The translations under genes were made by a program, and so were the position numbers. A DNA stretch of 64,000 nucleotides from Dasania phycosphaerae. GTDB taxonomy: Bacteria > Pseudomonadota > Gammaproteobacteria > Pseudomonadales > Dasaniaceae. The stretch spans positions 310,001 through 374,000 of the forward strand of contig NZ_JAPTGG010000001.1 of NCBI RefSeq assembly GCF_026891035.1. The letters run 5' to 3'. The notes beneath the pieces are model-generated. The model had not been told where the DNA came from. It saw only the letters and a list, made by a program, of their open reading frames with translations, and ran no database searches. This document shows, piece by piece, positions 18,083-27,705 of the stretch. The number at the start of each line of letters is the position of its first letter. Within the stretch, counting starts at the first letter, position 1.

Positions 18083-18172
18083 TAGCGGCTGCGGCAATAT
18101 GCCACATTCCCCCCTTTTTCTTAACGCTATACCATGGCCGCTGATTACAATAGCTTTAAGACTTTTACCCAC

Positions 18173-20272
18173 ATGCATAAAAAAACTTTATTTGCCGCCA
18201 GCTTTTGCTACGCGGCACTGCCCAATGTAGCCTTAGCTCTCACCCCTTTAGAAACCGTAGTGGTCACCGCCACTAAAGAAGCGCAACAGCGCGGTGACTT
18301 GGCCGAGTCGGTGCAGGTGTTTGATGCCGCCACTATTAGCGCCATTTCACCCTCTCACCCCAGCGAAGTGTTAAACCGCGCCGCCGGTGTGCATATTAAT
18401 AATTTGGGCGGCGAAGGCCATATGACCGCCATACGTCAACCCATTACCACTCGCGGCGTGTACTTATATTTAGAAGATGGTGTGCCCACTCGCCCTTCGG
18501 GCTTTTTTAATCACAATGCCTTATACGAAGTTAATATTCCGCAGTCCGGTATGTTGGAAGTGGTCAAAGGCCCGGGTACGGCACTGTACGGCAGCGACGC
18601 TATAGGCGGCATGATTAATGCCATTAGCAAAGCGCCTCCTAGCGAGGCTCGCTATACCGTTAATCTAGAGGCGGGCTCTGATGGTTGGCGCCGCGGCTTA
18701 TTATCTGCCGGTAATAGCAACGATGAGCAAGGCTTTTTAGTCAGCATTAACTGGACTGAAAATGAGGGCTATAGCGATGCCGCCGATTACAGCCGCGGCT
18801 CTTTAAGCGGGCGCTGGGATATTAGCGCCAGCGATAAGCTGCAACTTAAAACACTACTCTCCTATAGCAATATCGATCAAAACAGCGTCTCCAGCTTGGA
18901 AGCCTACGACTACCGCCATCATGGCGATAAAAATCTATACCAAGGTGGCACCGCCTTTCGTGAAGTTGAATCACTGCGCTTATCCTCAGAGTTTGCGCTC
19001 ACCCTGAGTGAACAAAGCCTACTCACCCTTACCCCTTATTACCGCGACAACAGCATGGACATGGCTCCCAGCTGGATGGTGAGTTACGACCCCAACGTAC
19101 TGGCCAGTGAGTTTCAATCCTACGGCCTGCTCAATAAATTTCGCCATAGTCTTAATGACAAGGTCACCGTTATTAGCGGCTTAGACTTGGACTACACCCC
19201 CGCCAGCTACCAAGAAACGGCCATTAGCCACAGCTTAAACGGCGATATTTATACTGGCTATGTTGTACTGGATCATAAAAATTATGATTTCAAAGCCACT
19301 CAAACATCAGTATCGCCCTATTTGCAAATCGATGCCGAGGCCAGCGAACAATTAAAAATCTCACTGGGGCTGCGCTACGATTATTTTACTATTGCCTACC
19401 GCGACCAACTGCCCAGCAATAACCCCTATAGTGTTTTTATCCCGCAACTAAACCGGCCCGTCAACCACTTGCGCCCCGACAATCAAACTGCGCGCTTTGA
19501 AGAATGGAGCCCCAAACTGGGCGTGGTTTATCAACTCAACGACCAGCACAACAGCTACTTTAATTATCGCCACGCTTTTAGCATACCCTCGGCGGGCACC
19601 CTGTTTCGCTCTGGCTCCACGGCCAACAGTGATGACTTACAGCCCATTAAGGCCAATAGCACAGAGTTGGGCCTGCGCGGCCAGGCCACAGACTGGCTGT
19701 ATTACGAACTGGCCGCTTACCGCATGCAAATCAAAGATGACTTGGTAACGGTAATCGATGGTTTTACCCGCAATGTTTATAACGCCGGTAAAACCACTCA
19801 CCAAGGTGTGGAGCTCTCGTTACAAGGCCAGATCAATGCAGCGTGGCACTATTCCCTGGCTTATACCCGCACTAGCCAGCGCTATGATAGCTTTAGCTAT
19901 ACCTGCTGTTTTCCCTCGCAAAATATTGATGTTAGCGGCAACGAAGTGGGCAAGGCCCCCAAAACCATTGCCAACATGACCTTAAGTTATAGCCCTCACA
20001 CCCTACCCGGCCTGCGATTGGAAGCAGAGTGGTCACATATGGGTGGCTACTATACCGATGAAACCAACAACGGCCGCTACGATGGCCATGATCTTTATAA
20101 CCTGCGCATTAACTATCAAATTAATGAAGCTGTGGAAATCTACGCCCGCCTACAAAATATCACCGATGTTTTGTATTCCAGCTACACCAATAGCCAAGTG
20201 GGCGATGCGGATATTAGTTATAGAACCGGGCAACCCCGCAGCGTTTATACCGGTATAAAACTTGTTTTTTAA
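18173..20272 (+). CDS. TonB-dependent outer-membrane receptor
   Basis: Outer-membrane beta-barrel importer energised by TonB, 699 residues. The signal peptide MHKKTLFAASFCYAALPNVALA supports ATG 18173 rather than 18134. A TonB-box-like ETVVVTATKE follows directly. The plug domain runs to about 170 with TRGVYLYLEDGVP, VVKGPGTALYGSDAIGGMIN, and the barrel ends in ITYRTGQPRSVYTGIKLVF-like aromatic C-terminus. Its gene is followed 25 bp later by a PepSY membrane protein, a pairing common for iron- or siderophore-uptake loci; the ligand itself is inferred, not seen. Confidence 0.93.
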   Translation: MHKKTLFAASFCYAALPNVALALTPLETVVVTATKEAQQRGDLAESVQVFDAATISAISPSHPSEVLNRAAGVHINNLGGEGHMTAIRQPITTRGVYLYLEDGVPTRPSGFFNHNALYEVNIPQSGMLEVVKGPGTALYGSDAIGGMINAISKAPPSEARYTVNLEAGSDGWRRGLLSAGNSNDEQGFLVSINWTENEGYSDAADYSRGSLSGRWDISASDKLQLKTLLSYSNIDQNSVSSLEAYDYRHHGDKNLYQGGTAFREVESLRLSSEFALTLSEQSLLTLTPYYRDNSMDMAPSWMVSYDPNVLASEFQSYGLLNKFRHSLNDKVTVISGLDLDYTPASYQETAISHSLNGDIYTGYVVLDHKNYDFKATQTSVSPYLQIDAEASEQLKISLGLRYDYFTIAYRDQLPSNNPYSVFIPQLNRPVNHLRPDNQTARFEEWSPKLGVVYQLNDQHNSYFNYRHAFSIPSAGTLFRSGSTANSDDLQPIKANSTELGLRGQATDWLYYELAAYRMQIKDDLVTVIDGFTRNVYNAGKTTHQGVELSLQGQINAAWHYSLAYTRTSQRYDSFSYTCCFPSQNIDVSGNEVGKAPKTIANMTLSYSPHTLPGLRLEAEWSHMGGYYTDETNNGRYDGHDLYNLRINYQINEAVEIYARLQNITDVLYSSYTNSQVGDADISYRTGQPRSVYTGIKLVF

Positions 20273-20296
20273 CCCAGCCATTACTAGCGACAAAAA

Positions 20297-21790
20297 ATGA
20301 AAAAAATCGCCATACTTAGCGCCCGCAAAATTCATCAAAACTTAGCCTGGCTAGCGCTAGCGGCATTGCTACTATTTTTACTATCCGCACTCAGCCATCC
20401 ACTCATGGTATGGACAGGCCCGCAGCCGCAGCAGTTTATGCCACCCAGCATGATATTAAAGGGCGAAGAACTACCCCGTATACAACAGCTGCTAGCAGGC
20501 AACGATTTACATGCTCGTATCTACAAAGCCGTGCCCAGCCCACACGGCCCCATGCTGCAAATCACTCACGATGAAAAAAGCCCTAGGCAATACCTGCCAC
20601 TAAACCCGCAACACGGCCTATCACCACCGCAACTACAGGATTACGACCGCAGCCAGGCCATTTGGCTGGCACGCTATTACAGCGGCGAACAAGGGCCAAT
20701 TAAAGCCGTACATTTTATTAATGAATTCAATCACCACTACCCTTGGGTTAACCGCTTGCTGCCGGTATACCAGGTAGAGTTTGAACGCAGCGATAATTTA
20801 ACTGTGTACGTGCATACCGAAACCAATGCCTTGGCCGCCATTAACAACCAATGGAAAACGAATTTACAAAGCCTATTTCAAATGCTGCACACTTGGTCGT
20901 GGCTGGACGGCTACCCGCTATTACGTGTGTTAATTATTAGCCTGTTATTAGCCAGCTTACTCAGCATGGCGGCAGCCGGTTTAGTGATGATGCTTTTTAT
21001 CAAACGTAAAAAATTTAACAGCCTGGCACAGCAATACCACAGAGCTATTGCGGGCTGGCTGATGCTGCCCTTTCTCGCCCTATGCCTTAGCGCACTTTAT
21101 CATTTATGGCAGGCCGAATACGGCGAACAAAATAGCGGTATGCGCCTAAGCCAGGCTATAAATATTAAACAACTAGACCCTAAGCAGTCTTTATCCACCG
21201 CCGCAGTTACGGGCAAAGCACTAAACGGGCTGAGTATTATTGAGCATCAGGGTACTATTTTTTATCGCGCCAGCTTGGCCCGCAATCACGACAGTGATAA
21301 TCATCAACCCCACCAACACAGCAGCAAACGCCAACAAAATTTTGATGGCAATAACAAAGAGCAAGGTGCAATACTGATAGCAGCAAATAATAGTGAGCAT
21401 GCTATTAGCGAAGCCCAAATCGTCAACCAAAAAGCCTTGCAATATTTAGGCTTGGCAGCTAATACCGAAACCAAGCTGCAACTAGTTAAGCACTTTGGCA
21501 ATGGCTATGATTTTAGAAACAAGCGCCTGCCGGTATGGCGAGTTGATATTAACAATGCACAAGCGGATAGCGTTTTTATAGACCCTGCTACCGGCATATT
21601 GGTAGAACATTTACAACACTCGCAAAAACTGGAGCGGCTGTCTTTTTCGCTATTGCATAAATGGAATTTTTTAGTGCCTTGGGTAGGCAGGGAAGGCCGC
21701 GATGCTATCATCGTAATATTTCTACTAACCTTTGCCGGCTTCGCCTATATGGGGCTAAGGCTTAAACTGCCCGCCGCCAAGGCGGGCTAA
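20297..21790 (+). CDS. PepSY-associated membrane protein
   Basis: Inner-membrane protein of 497 residues with four main helices: N-terminal ALAALLLFLLSALSHPLMVW, a pair in the middle (VLIISLLLASLLSMAAAGLVMM and IAGWLMLPFLALCLSALYHL), and one at the C-terminus (IIVIFLLTFAGFAYMGL). Two periplasmic PepSY-type regions lie between, with YQVEFERSDNLTVYVHTETN and VWRVDINNAQADSVFIDPATG as the recurring pattern. Such proteins accompany TonB receptors and are thought to help reduce or pass on the iron ligand. It is co-transcribed with the receptor by position. Confidence 0.83.
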   Translation: MKKIAILSARKIHQNLAWLALAALLLFLLSALSHPLMVWTGPQPQQFMPPSMILKGEELPRIQQLLAGNDLHARIYKAVPSPHGPMLQITHDEKSPRQYLPLNPQHGLSPPQLQDYDRSQAIWLARYYSGEQGPIKAVHFINEFNHHYPWVNRLLPVYQVEFERSDNLTVYVHTETNALAAINNQWKTNLQSLFQMLHTWSWLDGYPLLRVLIISLLLASLLSMAAAGLVMMLFIKRKKFNSLAQQYHRAIAGWLMLPFLALCLSALYHLWQAEYGEQNSGMRLSQAINIKQLDPKQSLSTAAVTGKALNGLSIIEHQGTIFYRASLARNHDSDNHQPHQHSSKRQQNFDGNNKEQGAILIAANNSEHAISEAQIVNQKALQYLGLAANTETKLQLVKHFGNGYDFRNKRLPVWRVDINNAQADSVFIDPATGILVEHLQHSQKLERLSFSLLHKWNFLVPWVGREGRDAIIVIFLLTFAGFAYMGLRLKLPAAKAG

Positions 21791-21791
21791 A

Positions 21792-22478
21792 CTACAGCAC
21801 GGCAACGGCTAAATATTTATCAATTTGCGCCGTAGAATTAACTCCCGGAGTTAATACATTGGCCACCCCCAGTGCTAATAACAGCTGGCTAAAGGATTGC
21901 TGATCTTTTTGCGGCAGTGTTGCGCCAACCTCATCCATATGGCTTTGTAACTGTTCTAGCACTTGGGCAATCTCTATATTGCGGCTGCTGGCGGTGGGCA
22001 TATTAAAATGGTCTAACACCGTTTGCGCCTGCCGCAGGCTGTCGATAATACCCTGCTCAGCGCCTTGCTGCTCCAGGCTGGCCGCATAGCTATCAATAAA
22101 ATTTGAGAGCTGTGCCACAGCAGAGCTCTCATCCTGATCTTTATTTAGCACTCCCGCCCCTAAGCTTTCAGCCTCTTGCTGGCTAATCAAACCGTACTCA
22201 GCCAAGCGCTCGATTAAGGCCTTAGTTATTTTGATGGCGCGGGGGCCTTCGGCAAAAAACTCTTCATTAAGTTTTTGTATTTTTTGTGCACGGCTAGAAA
22301 TTTGTACGGTTTCGGTTTGCTCTTCACCCGCAGCCGCCACATCGCTAAGCGCGGCACTGGCCGCCTTGGCCACAGTATCGACGGCCGCCGCTGGCGAGTT
22401 ACTATTGCTAGCACTGCTATTGCTGCTAGCCGTGTTGCTATTGAGGGTGGCTTTGCCAAGCCCATCTAAGCTGCTCAT
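21792..22478 (-). CDS. Hypothetical protein, low-complexity N-terminus
   Basis: I do not recognise a family with certainty. The first 55 of 228 residues are Ser, Asn and Ala-rich and probably disordered. From about 58 comes a conserved-looking segment ISSRAQKIQKLNEEFFAEGP and then a helical domain (ALIERLAEYGLISQQEAESLG, later SNFIDSYAASLEQQGAEQG). No signal peptide or membrane helix. AGGAT six bases before the ATG supports the start. Its stop lies one base from the stop of the PepSY gene on the other strand. A 254-bp non-coding gap separates it from the kinase at 22733. Confidence 0.7.
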   Translation of the reverse strand: MSSLDGLGKATLNSNTASSNSSASNSNSPAAAVDTVAKAASAALSDVAAAGEEQTETVQISSRAQKIQKLNEEFFAEGPRAIKITKALIERLAEYGLISQQEAESLGAGVLNKDQDESSAVAQLSNFIDSYAASLEQQGAEQGIIDSLRQAQTVLDHFNMPTASSRNIEIAQVLEQLQSHMDEVGATLPQKDQQSFSQLLLALGVANVLTPGVNSTAQIDKYLAVAVL

Positions 22479-22732
22479 GGTTTATCCTATGCCATAATTT
22501 TGTCTATCAACGATACAGAGCAATTATCATGCCTTTGTAGCTATAGCCATTAGCAGCAACATTGACAGCACTCAGTGGCAACGCTTATTGTAGCTGGCTG
22601 CAATCTCGACTAGGCTCACGCTAATAATCAATAAACTTGCAGCTGTTATATTGCTAACATCAGCCTCGTTAGTAACACCACTAAGGTTGCGCACAATAAA
22701 ACACCCAACACCCTGAAATTTGAGAGCTGGTT

Positions 22733-24658
22733 GTGAACAATTCGAATACGCCCCACCCAACAACAAAAAAAGGCGTCAGCATATCGCTTAGCAGCAAAGT
22801 GGTTTCACTACTGCTGATACTTTTTGCAATATTCGCCAGCGTTAATTATCTCAGCCAGCGCTATGTGGTATACCCTAGCTTTGAAGCATTGGAACAAGAG
22901 GTAGCCCAAAATAATGTCCAGCGCGCCTTACTGGCCATACGCCGTGAGCTCGATGCCCTGCGCCCGCAGGCAGCGGACTGGGCCAAGTGGGATGACAGCT
23001 ATCAATTTATCGCCGACCAAAATCAGGCCTATATAGACGCCAATTTATATGCCGGTGCCGTGCTCTCTATAGGCGTCAACCTAGAGGCGTTTTACAATCT
23101 TGAAGGCCAGTTAGTGTGGGGCATGGGGCTAGACCTAAGCACCAAAGAGGTCGTGAATTACCAAACCTTTTTACCCAAAACATTGCCCCCCAAGCACCCC
23201 TTATTAAGCCCGCCCTCTGCCACCGCCCCCATACAAGGCATTATTAACACTCCCAGCGGGGCTATGCTTTTTGTCTCCCACCCTATACTGAATGATAACG
23301 GTGAGGGCCCCGCTAGAGGCAATGTCATTTTTGGACGGCTGCTTAACAGTAAGGCCATAGCCCGTATTGCCGAACAATCGCGTATTACGCTCTACGCCCA
23401 AGCCGCCGATGCCACAGCGGCAGTAAGCGCAGTAGCAAAGTCCGACAACGAACTAGCCCATAGCAACATCCATATAGCCACTGGTGAAACACTGTTAACT
23501 GGCTCCACAACCCTATTAGATATAGAGGGTAAACCTGCACTTAAGCTGATGGTTTCCACGCCGCGTACTATTACCGCACGCGGCCACAAAGCCATGATGA
23601 TAGCCAATATCTCTATGGCGGTAGCCGCCTTAAGTATTTTGTTTTTTATTTTGGTGTTGCTGCGCATCACCGTATTTACACCGGTTACCCAACTCACCCA
23701 ACACGCTATTAATTTGGGTCGTAAAAATAAACTCAGCTCAGCTTTAAATCTAAACCGCAATGATGAAATTGGCGTCTTAGCCGATGAGTTTGACCTTATG
23801 GTAGAGCGGCTCAACCAAGCCCAGCGGCAAGTTTCGGACCTATCCTACCAGGCTGGCGTGGCCGAAATGGCCAGCGGGGTATTACACAATATAGGCAACG
23901 CCGTTACCCCGCTGGGAGTAAAACTCAGCATGCTGAAACAGAGCTTAAAAGAGGCACCACTGGCCGAACTGGAAATGGCCGATAGCGAGCTGGCCGATCC
24001 CTCTACCCCCGAAGACAGACGAGCAGACTTACAGGCCTTTAAAGTATTGGCCAACCAAGAGCTCATTAAACTGATAAGTCGCATTAGCCCCGAGATAGAT
24101 GCCATGCGCACTCAGGTAGACCATGTGCAATCAGTACTGGCCGACCAACAGCGCTACAGCCGCGCTGAACGTATGCTAGAGCCGCTGGACCTAGACAGCC
24201 TGTTACGCGACAGCATAAAACTCTTACCCGAATCACTGCTCGCCCACACCCAAATAGAGCTAGACCCAGCGCTAGCCCAGCAACAGCCCATACTGGCCGG
24301 TCGTATCGCACTGCAGCAAGTGTTTAACAATCTGCTGATTAACGCCGCCGAATCCATCAAAGAGAGCCGCCAAAAAGCCGATACCGGGCTGATACGTATT
24401 TTTGTTGCCGGGCAAGCCGACGATGACCAACAGTTGCTACAGCTATGTATTTGCGATAATGGCCTAGGTATTGCCCCCGACAATATTAAACAGCTGTTCG
24501 ATAGCGGATTTTCAACTAAACTTAGAGGCTCAGGCGTAGGCCTGCACTGGTGTGCCAATACCCTACTAGGCATGGGTGGGCGCATATACGCCAGCAGCGA
24601 TGGTTTGGGCCATGGCGCTTGCTTACACTTACTACTACCGCGTGCAAATAAACCATAA
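22733..24658 (+). CDS. CHASE4-HAMP sensor histidine kinase
   Basis: Inner-membrane sensor kinase of 641 residues. Helix 1 (VVSLLLILFAIFASVNYL) is followed by a periplasmic CHASE4 domain (about 60-210; DWAKWDDSYQFIADQN is typical), helix 2 (ISMAVAALSILFFILVLL), a HAMP domain ending near FDLMVERL, a phospho-acceptor helix with ASGVLHNIGNAVTPLG, and a HATPase domain (NLLINAAESI, ICDNGLGI, GSGVGLHWC). The H-box is of the LHNIGN kind rather than the usual SHELRTP kind. The start is GTG with GAGAG upstream. It lies 14 bp before the REC-GGDEF-EAL gene, its likely partner. Confidence 0.9.
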   Translation: MNNSNTPHPTTKKGVSISLSSKVVSLLLILFAIFASVNYLSQRYVVYPSFEALEQEVAQNNVQRALLAIRRELDALRPQAADWAKWDDSYQFIADQNQAYIDANLYAGAVLSIGVNLEAFYNLEGQLVWGMGLDLSTKEVVNYQTFLPKTLPPKHPLLSPPSATAPIQGIINTPSGAMLFVSHPILNDNGEGPARGNVIFGRLLNSKAIARIAEQSRITLYAQAADATAAVSAVAKSDNELAHSNIHIATGETLLTGSTTLLDIEGKPALKLMVSTPRTITARGHKAMMIANISMAVAALSILFFILVLLRITVFTPVTQLTQHAINLGRKNKLSSALNLNRNDEIGVLADEFDLMVERLNQAQRQVSDLSYQAGVAEMASGVLHNIGNAVTPLGVKLSMLKQSLKEAPLAELEMADSELADPSTPEDRRADLQAFKVLANQELIKLISRISPEIDAMRTQVDHVQSVLADQQRYSRAERMLEPLDLDSLLRDSIKLLPESLLAHTQIELDPALAQQQPILAGRIALQQVFNNLLINAAESIKESRQKADTGLIRIFVAGQADDDQQLLQLCICDNGLGIAPDNIKQLFDSGFSTKLRGSGVGLHWCANTLLGMGGRIYASSDGLGHGACLHLLLPRANKP

Positions 24659-24672
24659 TAAGAGAATCCTAT

Positions 24673-26553
24673 ATGAGCAATGAGGATAAAATCCGTATTT
24701 TAATCGCTGATGATGAAGCCAGTATTCGTGAAAGCTATAAAAATATTCTCCAACCCCAACAGCCCGAAGCCGGTAACGACCTGCAGGCAATGCGCGCACG
24801 CTTGTTTAATAATAAAACTGCAAAGCCCAAGCAGAGTTTTGATTTAAGCTTTTGCAACGGCGCCGAAGATGCCGTGCTGGCAGTACGCGAGTCCATAGAA
24901 ACAGGCCAGCCCTTTTCCTTGGTATTTCTTGATATGCGCATGCCCCCAGGCCCCGACGGCGCATGGGCAGCGGTACGCATACGCGAGCTAGACCCCAACT
25001 TAGATATTGTTATCGTCACCGCCTACTCCGATGTAGACCCCGAAGAGATCTCAGCCCAAGTACCACCCGCCGATAACCTTTTTTATGTGCAAAAACCTTT
25101 TCACGTGCATGAGATACGCCAACTGGCCAATGCGCTAAGCCGCCGTCGGCAAGCGGAAGATCGCATACGCCAACTCGCCTACTTCGATGATATTACCGGC
25201 TTACACAATCGTATTTCTTTTAAAGAGCGCTTAACTATTGCCCTCAAAAATGCTGCACGCAATCAGCGCAGCCTGGCCATTTTATATTTAGACTTGGATA
25301 ATTTTAAACGCGTCAACGACACCCTGGGCCATGCCGTAGGCGACATTATGCTCAATGAAGTGTCCAAGCGGTTATTACTGGCGATACGCGATACCGATGC
25401 CATTACTTCAGGGCATATTAATAAAGCAACGCCTGCTGCCAGTAATAACAACAAACACTTAGCTCGTATGGGCGGTGATGAATTCTCCTTATTACTCAGT
25501 GAAATTGCCGACGGCACCCATGCCGCCATAGTAGCTAAACGCGTACTCAGCGCCTTGGAACAGCCCATAAGCTTGGATGGCCATGAGCTTATCATCACCT
25601 CCAGCATAGGTATTGCGGTATACCCCAATGATGGCGACGATGCCGACACCCTGCTTAAATGCGCCGACTTAGCCATGTATGCCTCTAAGCGAGAGAGCCG
25701 CAACACCTTTAACTTTTACAGTGCCGAAATGAAAGTCACCGCCCTACGGCATATGGCGTTAGAAAAAGGCCTGCGCAATGCCATCGCCCGCAACGAACTC
25801 TCTATACACTATCAACCCCAATTAGATATACGCAGTGACAAAGTCTCCGGTGCCGAAGCCTTGCTGCGCTGGCAAAGCAGCGAACTGGGCAGCGTATCAC
25901 CGGTGGAGTTTATCGCCGTCGCCGAAGAAACCGGCCTGATTTACAGCATAGGCGAATGGGTACTGCGCACAGCTTGTACACAAGTAAAAAGCTGGCGCGA
26001 TACCGGCATGTACTTACCGAAAATAGCGGTGAATGTATCGGTTAAACAATTTTCTCACGTAGGCTTTGTGGCTTTGGTGCAGCAAGTATTAGAAGAGAGC
26101 GGCCTGGAACCCGAAGTCCTAGAACTGGAAATTACCGAAAGCGTACTGATGAAAGACGGTGACCAAGCCTTTACCACCTTAAACGCCCTCAAAGCCTTAG
26201 GAGTACAGCTGGCCATAGATGACTTTGGCACCGGCTACTCCAACCTCGCCTATTTAAAACGCTTTCCTATAGACAAGTTAAAAATTGACCGCGCCTTTAT
26301 TTCAGCAGAGCAAGCCAACAAAGAGAATCAAGCCATAGTCACCGCCATTATCGCCATGGCCGACAGCCTGGATATGTCTGTTACAGCCGAAGGGGTAGAA
26401 ACCAAAGGGCAGCTAGACTTTCTTAAGCTGCAGCAATGCGACGATGTGCAGGGCTTTTTATTAAGCCGGCCACTACCGGTGCAAAATGCGGGGGATTTTT
26501 TGCTAAGCCATGGCAAAGCAGCTAACGACGCTAAAGATAGTAGCGACACATAA
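24673..26553 (+). CDS. REC-GGDEF-EAL response regulator (c-di-GMP turnover)
   Basis: Soluble protein of 626 residues. The receiver domain (8-150) has acidic ADDE, phospho-acceptor Asp in VFLDMRMPPGPDG and Lys in YVQKPFHVHE. It is longer than usual because of an insert after the first helix (about 30-55). The GGDEF domain has RMGGDEF, and the EAL domain has GAEALLRW, LEITES and DDFGTGYSN, all with the residues needed for activity, so both synthesis and breakdown of c-di-GMP are possible. The GGDEF part carries a small Asn/Thr-rich insert before RMGGDEF. It is controlled most likely by the CHASE4 kinase just upstream. Confidence 0.93.
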   Translation: MSNEDKIRILIADDEASIRESYKNILQPQQPEAGNDLQAMRARLFNNKTAKPKQSFDLSFCNGAEDAVLAVRESIETGQPFSLVFLDMRMPPGPDGAWAAVRIRELDPNLDIVIVTAYSDVDPEEISAQVPPADNLFYVQKPFHVHEIRQLANALSRRRQAEDRIRQLAYFDDITGLHNRISFKERLTIALKNAARNQRSLAILYLDLDNFKRVNDTLGHAVGDIMLNEVSKRLLLAIRDTDAITSGHINKATPAASNNNKHLARMGGDEFSLLLSEIADGTHAAIVAKRVLSALEQPISLDGHELIITSSIGIAVYPNDGDDADTLLKCADLAMYASKRESRNTFNFYSAEMKVTALRHMALEKGLRNAIARNELSIHYQPQLDIRSDKVSGAEALLRWQSSELGSVSPVEFIAVAEETGLIYSIGEWVLRTACTQVKSWRDTGMYLPKIAVNVSVKQFSHVGFVALVQQVLEESGLEPEVLELEITESVLMKDGDQAFTTLNALKALGVQLAIDDFGTGYSNLAYLKRFPIDKLKIDRAFISAEQANKENQAIVTAIIAMADSLDMSVTAEGVETKGQLDFLKLQQCDDVQGFLLSRPLPVQNAGDFLLSHGKAANDAKDSSDT

Positions 26554-26712
26554 TAGCCCTGCGCAAAATCTCAAACCCTCACTCATAAACACGCCCTGTA
26601 TACAGCTATAGGGCAACCAACCCTGGCACTATAAATACATAGCGATTAACTAGTTAAATAAGCCTTAAACAAAACGTATAAACCTTACTGGGCTTGCTGC
26701 TAAAATAGAACC

Positions 26713-27642
26713 ATGACTAAGCCCCCCATGAATACAAAAAATATTTCTGATGTAGAGCTACGGCAAATCACCGTTTTTAAAACCGTGGTTGAATGTGGTG
26801 GTATCACCGCAGCCGAATTAAAGCTAAACAAAGGCAAGTCCGCTATTAGTATGGATTTATCGTCCTTAGAGCAGCGGCTAGGCATGACACTATGCCAGCG
26901 CGGGCCCAGCGGCTTTTCACTGACCGAGCAGGGTAAGTCTATTTATGCGGCGGCCAAGCAACTGCTAGCCAATATAGAGCTGTTTCGGCAGCAGACCCAC
27001 GAGGCGCAATCACAACTCACCGGCAAGCTTAACCTTCAGCTTGCCGATAATGCGGTATGGGATCACCAATTAGATATATCCGAAGTGATTGCCAACTTTC
27101 ATCAAGCTGAACCCAATATTTATATTAATATCGTTGGCAGCGGCCCCAATGAAGTTGCCCAAGCAGTGCTTAGCGGCCAAGCTGACTTAGGCATAGATGT
27201 GTTACCGCGTCAGTCTGCAGCGTTGAACTGCCTACCACTTTATAAAGAAGATTTGTTTTTATATTGCGGCGAAAAGCATCCACTATTTTCTGCCGATTGC
27301 GAAGAGCTAACGCTAGCAACATTAAAGCATTACGAATTTATACGCATAGTGACCTTGCGCGATCCAAAGCTAGAAGCACTATTAGCCGATTGCCGCATGA
27401 CAGCCTCGGCCAGTAACCTAGACATGCGCGCAGCCATGATTCTCAGCGGCCAATATCTAGGATTCTTACCCAGCCATATGGCTAAGCATTGGACCCAAAC
27501 ACAAAAAATGCGCGCGCTAATGCCTGAGACCATGAGTACTTGCAATGACGTTTATGCCATCACGAATAAAAGCCAAACCTGTAACCCGGCAAGGGATAGG
27601 TTTATTGCTGCGGTCAACAAAGTGTTAAATAAACATACTTAG
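26713..27642 (+). CDS. LysR-family transcriptional regulator
   Basis: DNA-binding regulator of 309 residues. The N-terminal winged helix-turn-helix (LRQITVFKTVVECGGITAAE, then KSAISMDLSSLEQRLGMTL) is followed by a linker helix and a substrate-binding domain from about 100. ATG 26713 and ATG 26728 are both possible; neither has a strong ribosome site. The gene is convergent with the kinase/aminotransferase fusion, and by proximity may control that operon, whose promoter would lie in 31557-31809. Confidence 0.88.
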   Translation: MTKPPMNTKNISDVELRQITVFKTVVECGGITAAELKLNKGKSAISMDLSSLEQRLGMTLCQRGPSGFSLTEQGKSIYAAAKQLLANIELFRQQTHEAQSQLTGKLNLQLADNAVWDHQLDISEVIANFHQAEPNIYINIVGSGPNEVAQAVLSGQADLGIDVLPRQSAALNCLPLYKEDLFLYCGEKHPLFSADCEELTLATLKHYEFIRIVTLRDPKLEALLADCRMTASASNLDMRAAMILSGQYLGFLPSHMAKHWTQTQKMRALMPETMSTCNDVYAITNKSQTCNPARDRFIAAVNKVLNKHT

Positions 27643-27658
27643 CGTATTTGCTTAAACA

Positions 27659-27689
27659 GCACCTTTACTCACTAAGTTTGTTAAGGTGC
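27659..27689. terminator. Hairpin between convergent genes
   Basis: GCACCTT (27659-27665) pairs with AAGGTGC (27683-27689) between the LysR gene and the fusion gene. The T-run on either side is weak, so termination is only possible. Confidence 0.35.
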
Positions 27690-27705
27690 CGGCTTATAAA
27701 CAAGT

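Noticed and set aside
18042..18230. Small ORF over the rarD-TonB receptor junction
   Set aside because: Overlaps the end of one real gene and the signal-peptide region of the next in another frame; no ribosome site.
22572..22766. 64-codon minus-strand ORF in the gap before the CHASE4 kinase
   Set aside because: Overlaps the kinase start, with no ribosome site and no protein-like pattern. The gap 22479-22732 is treated as non-coding.
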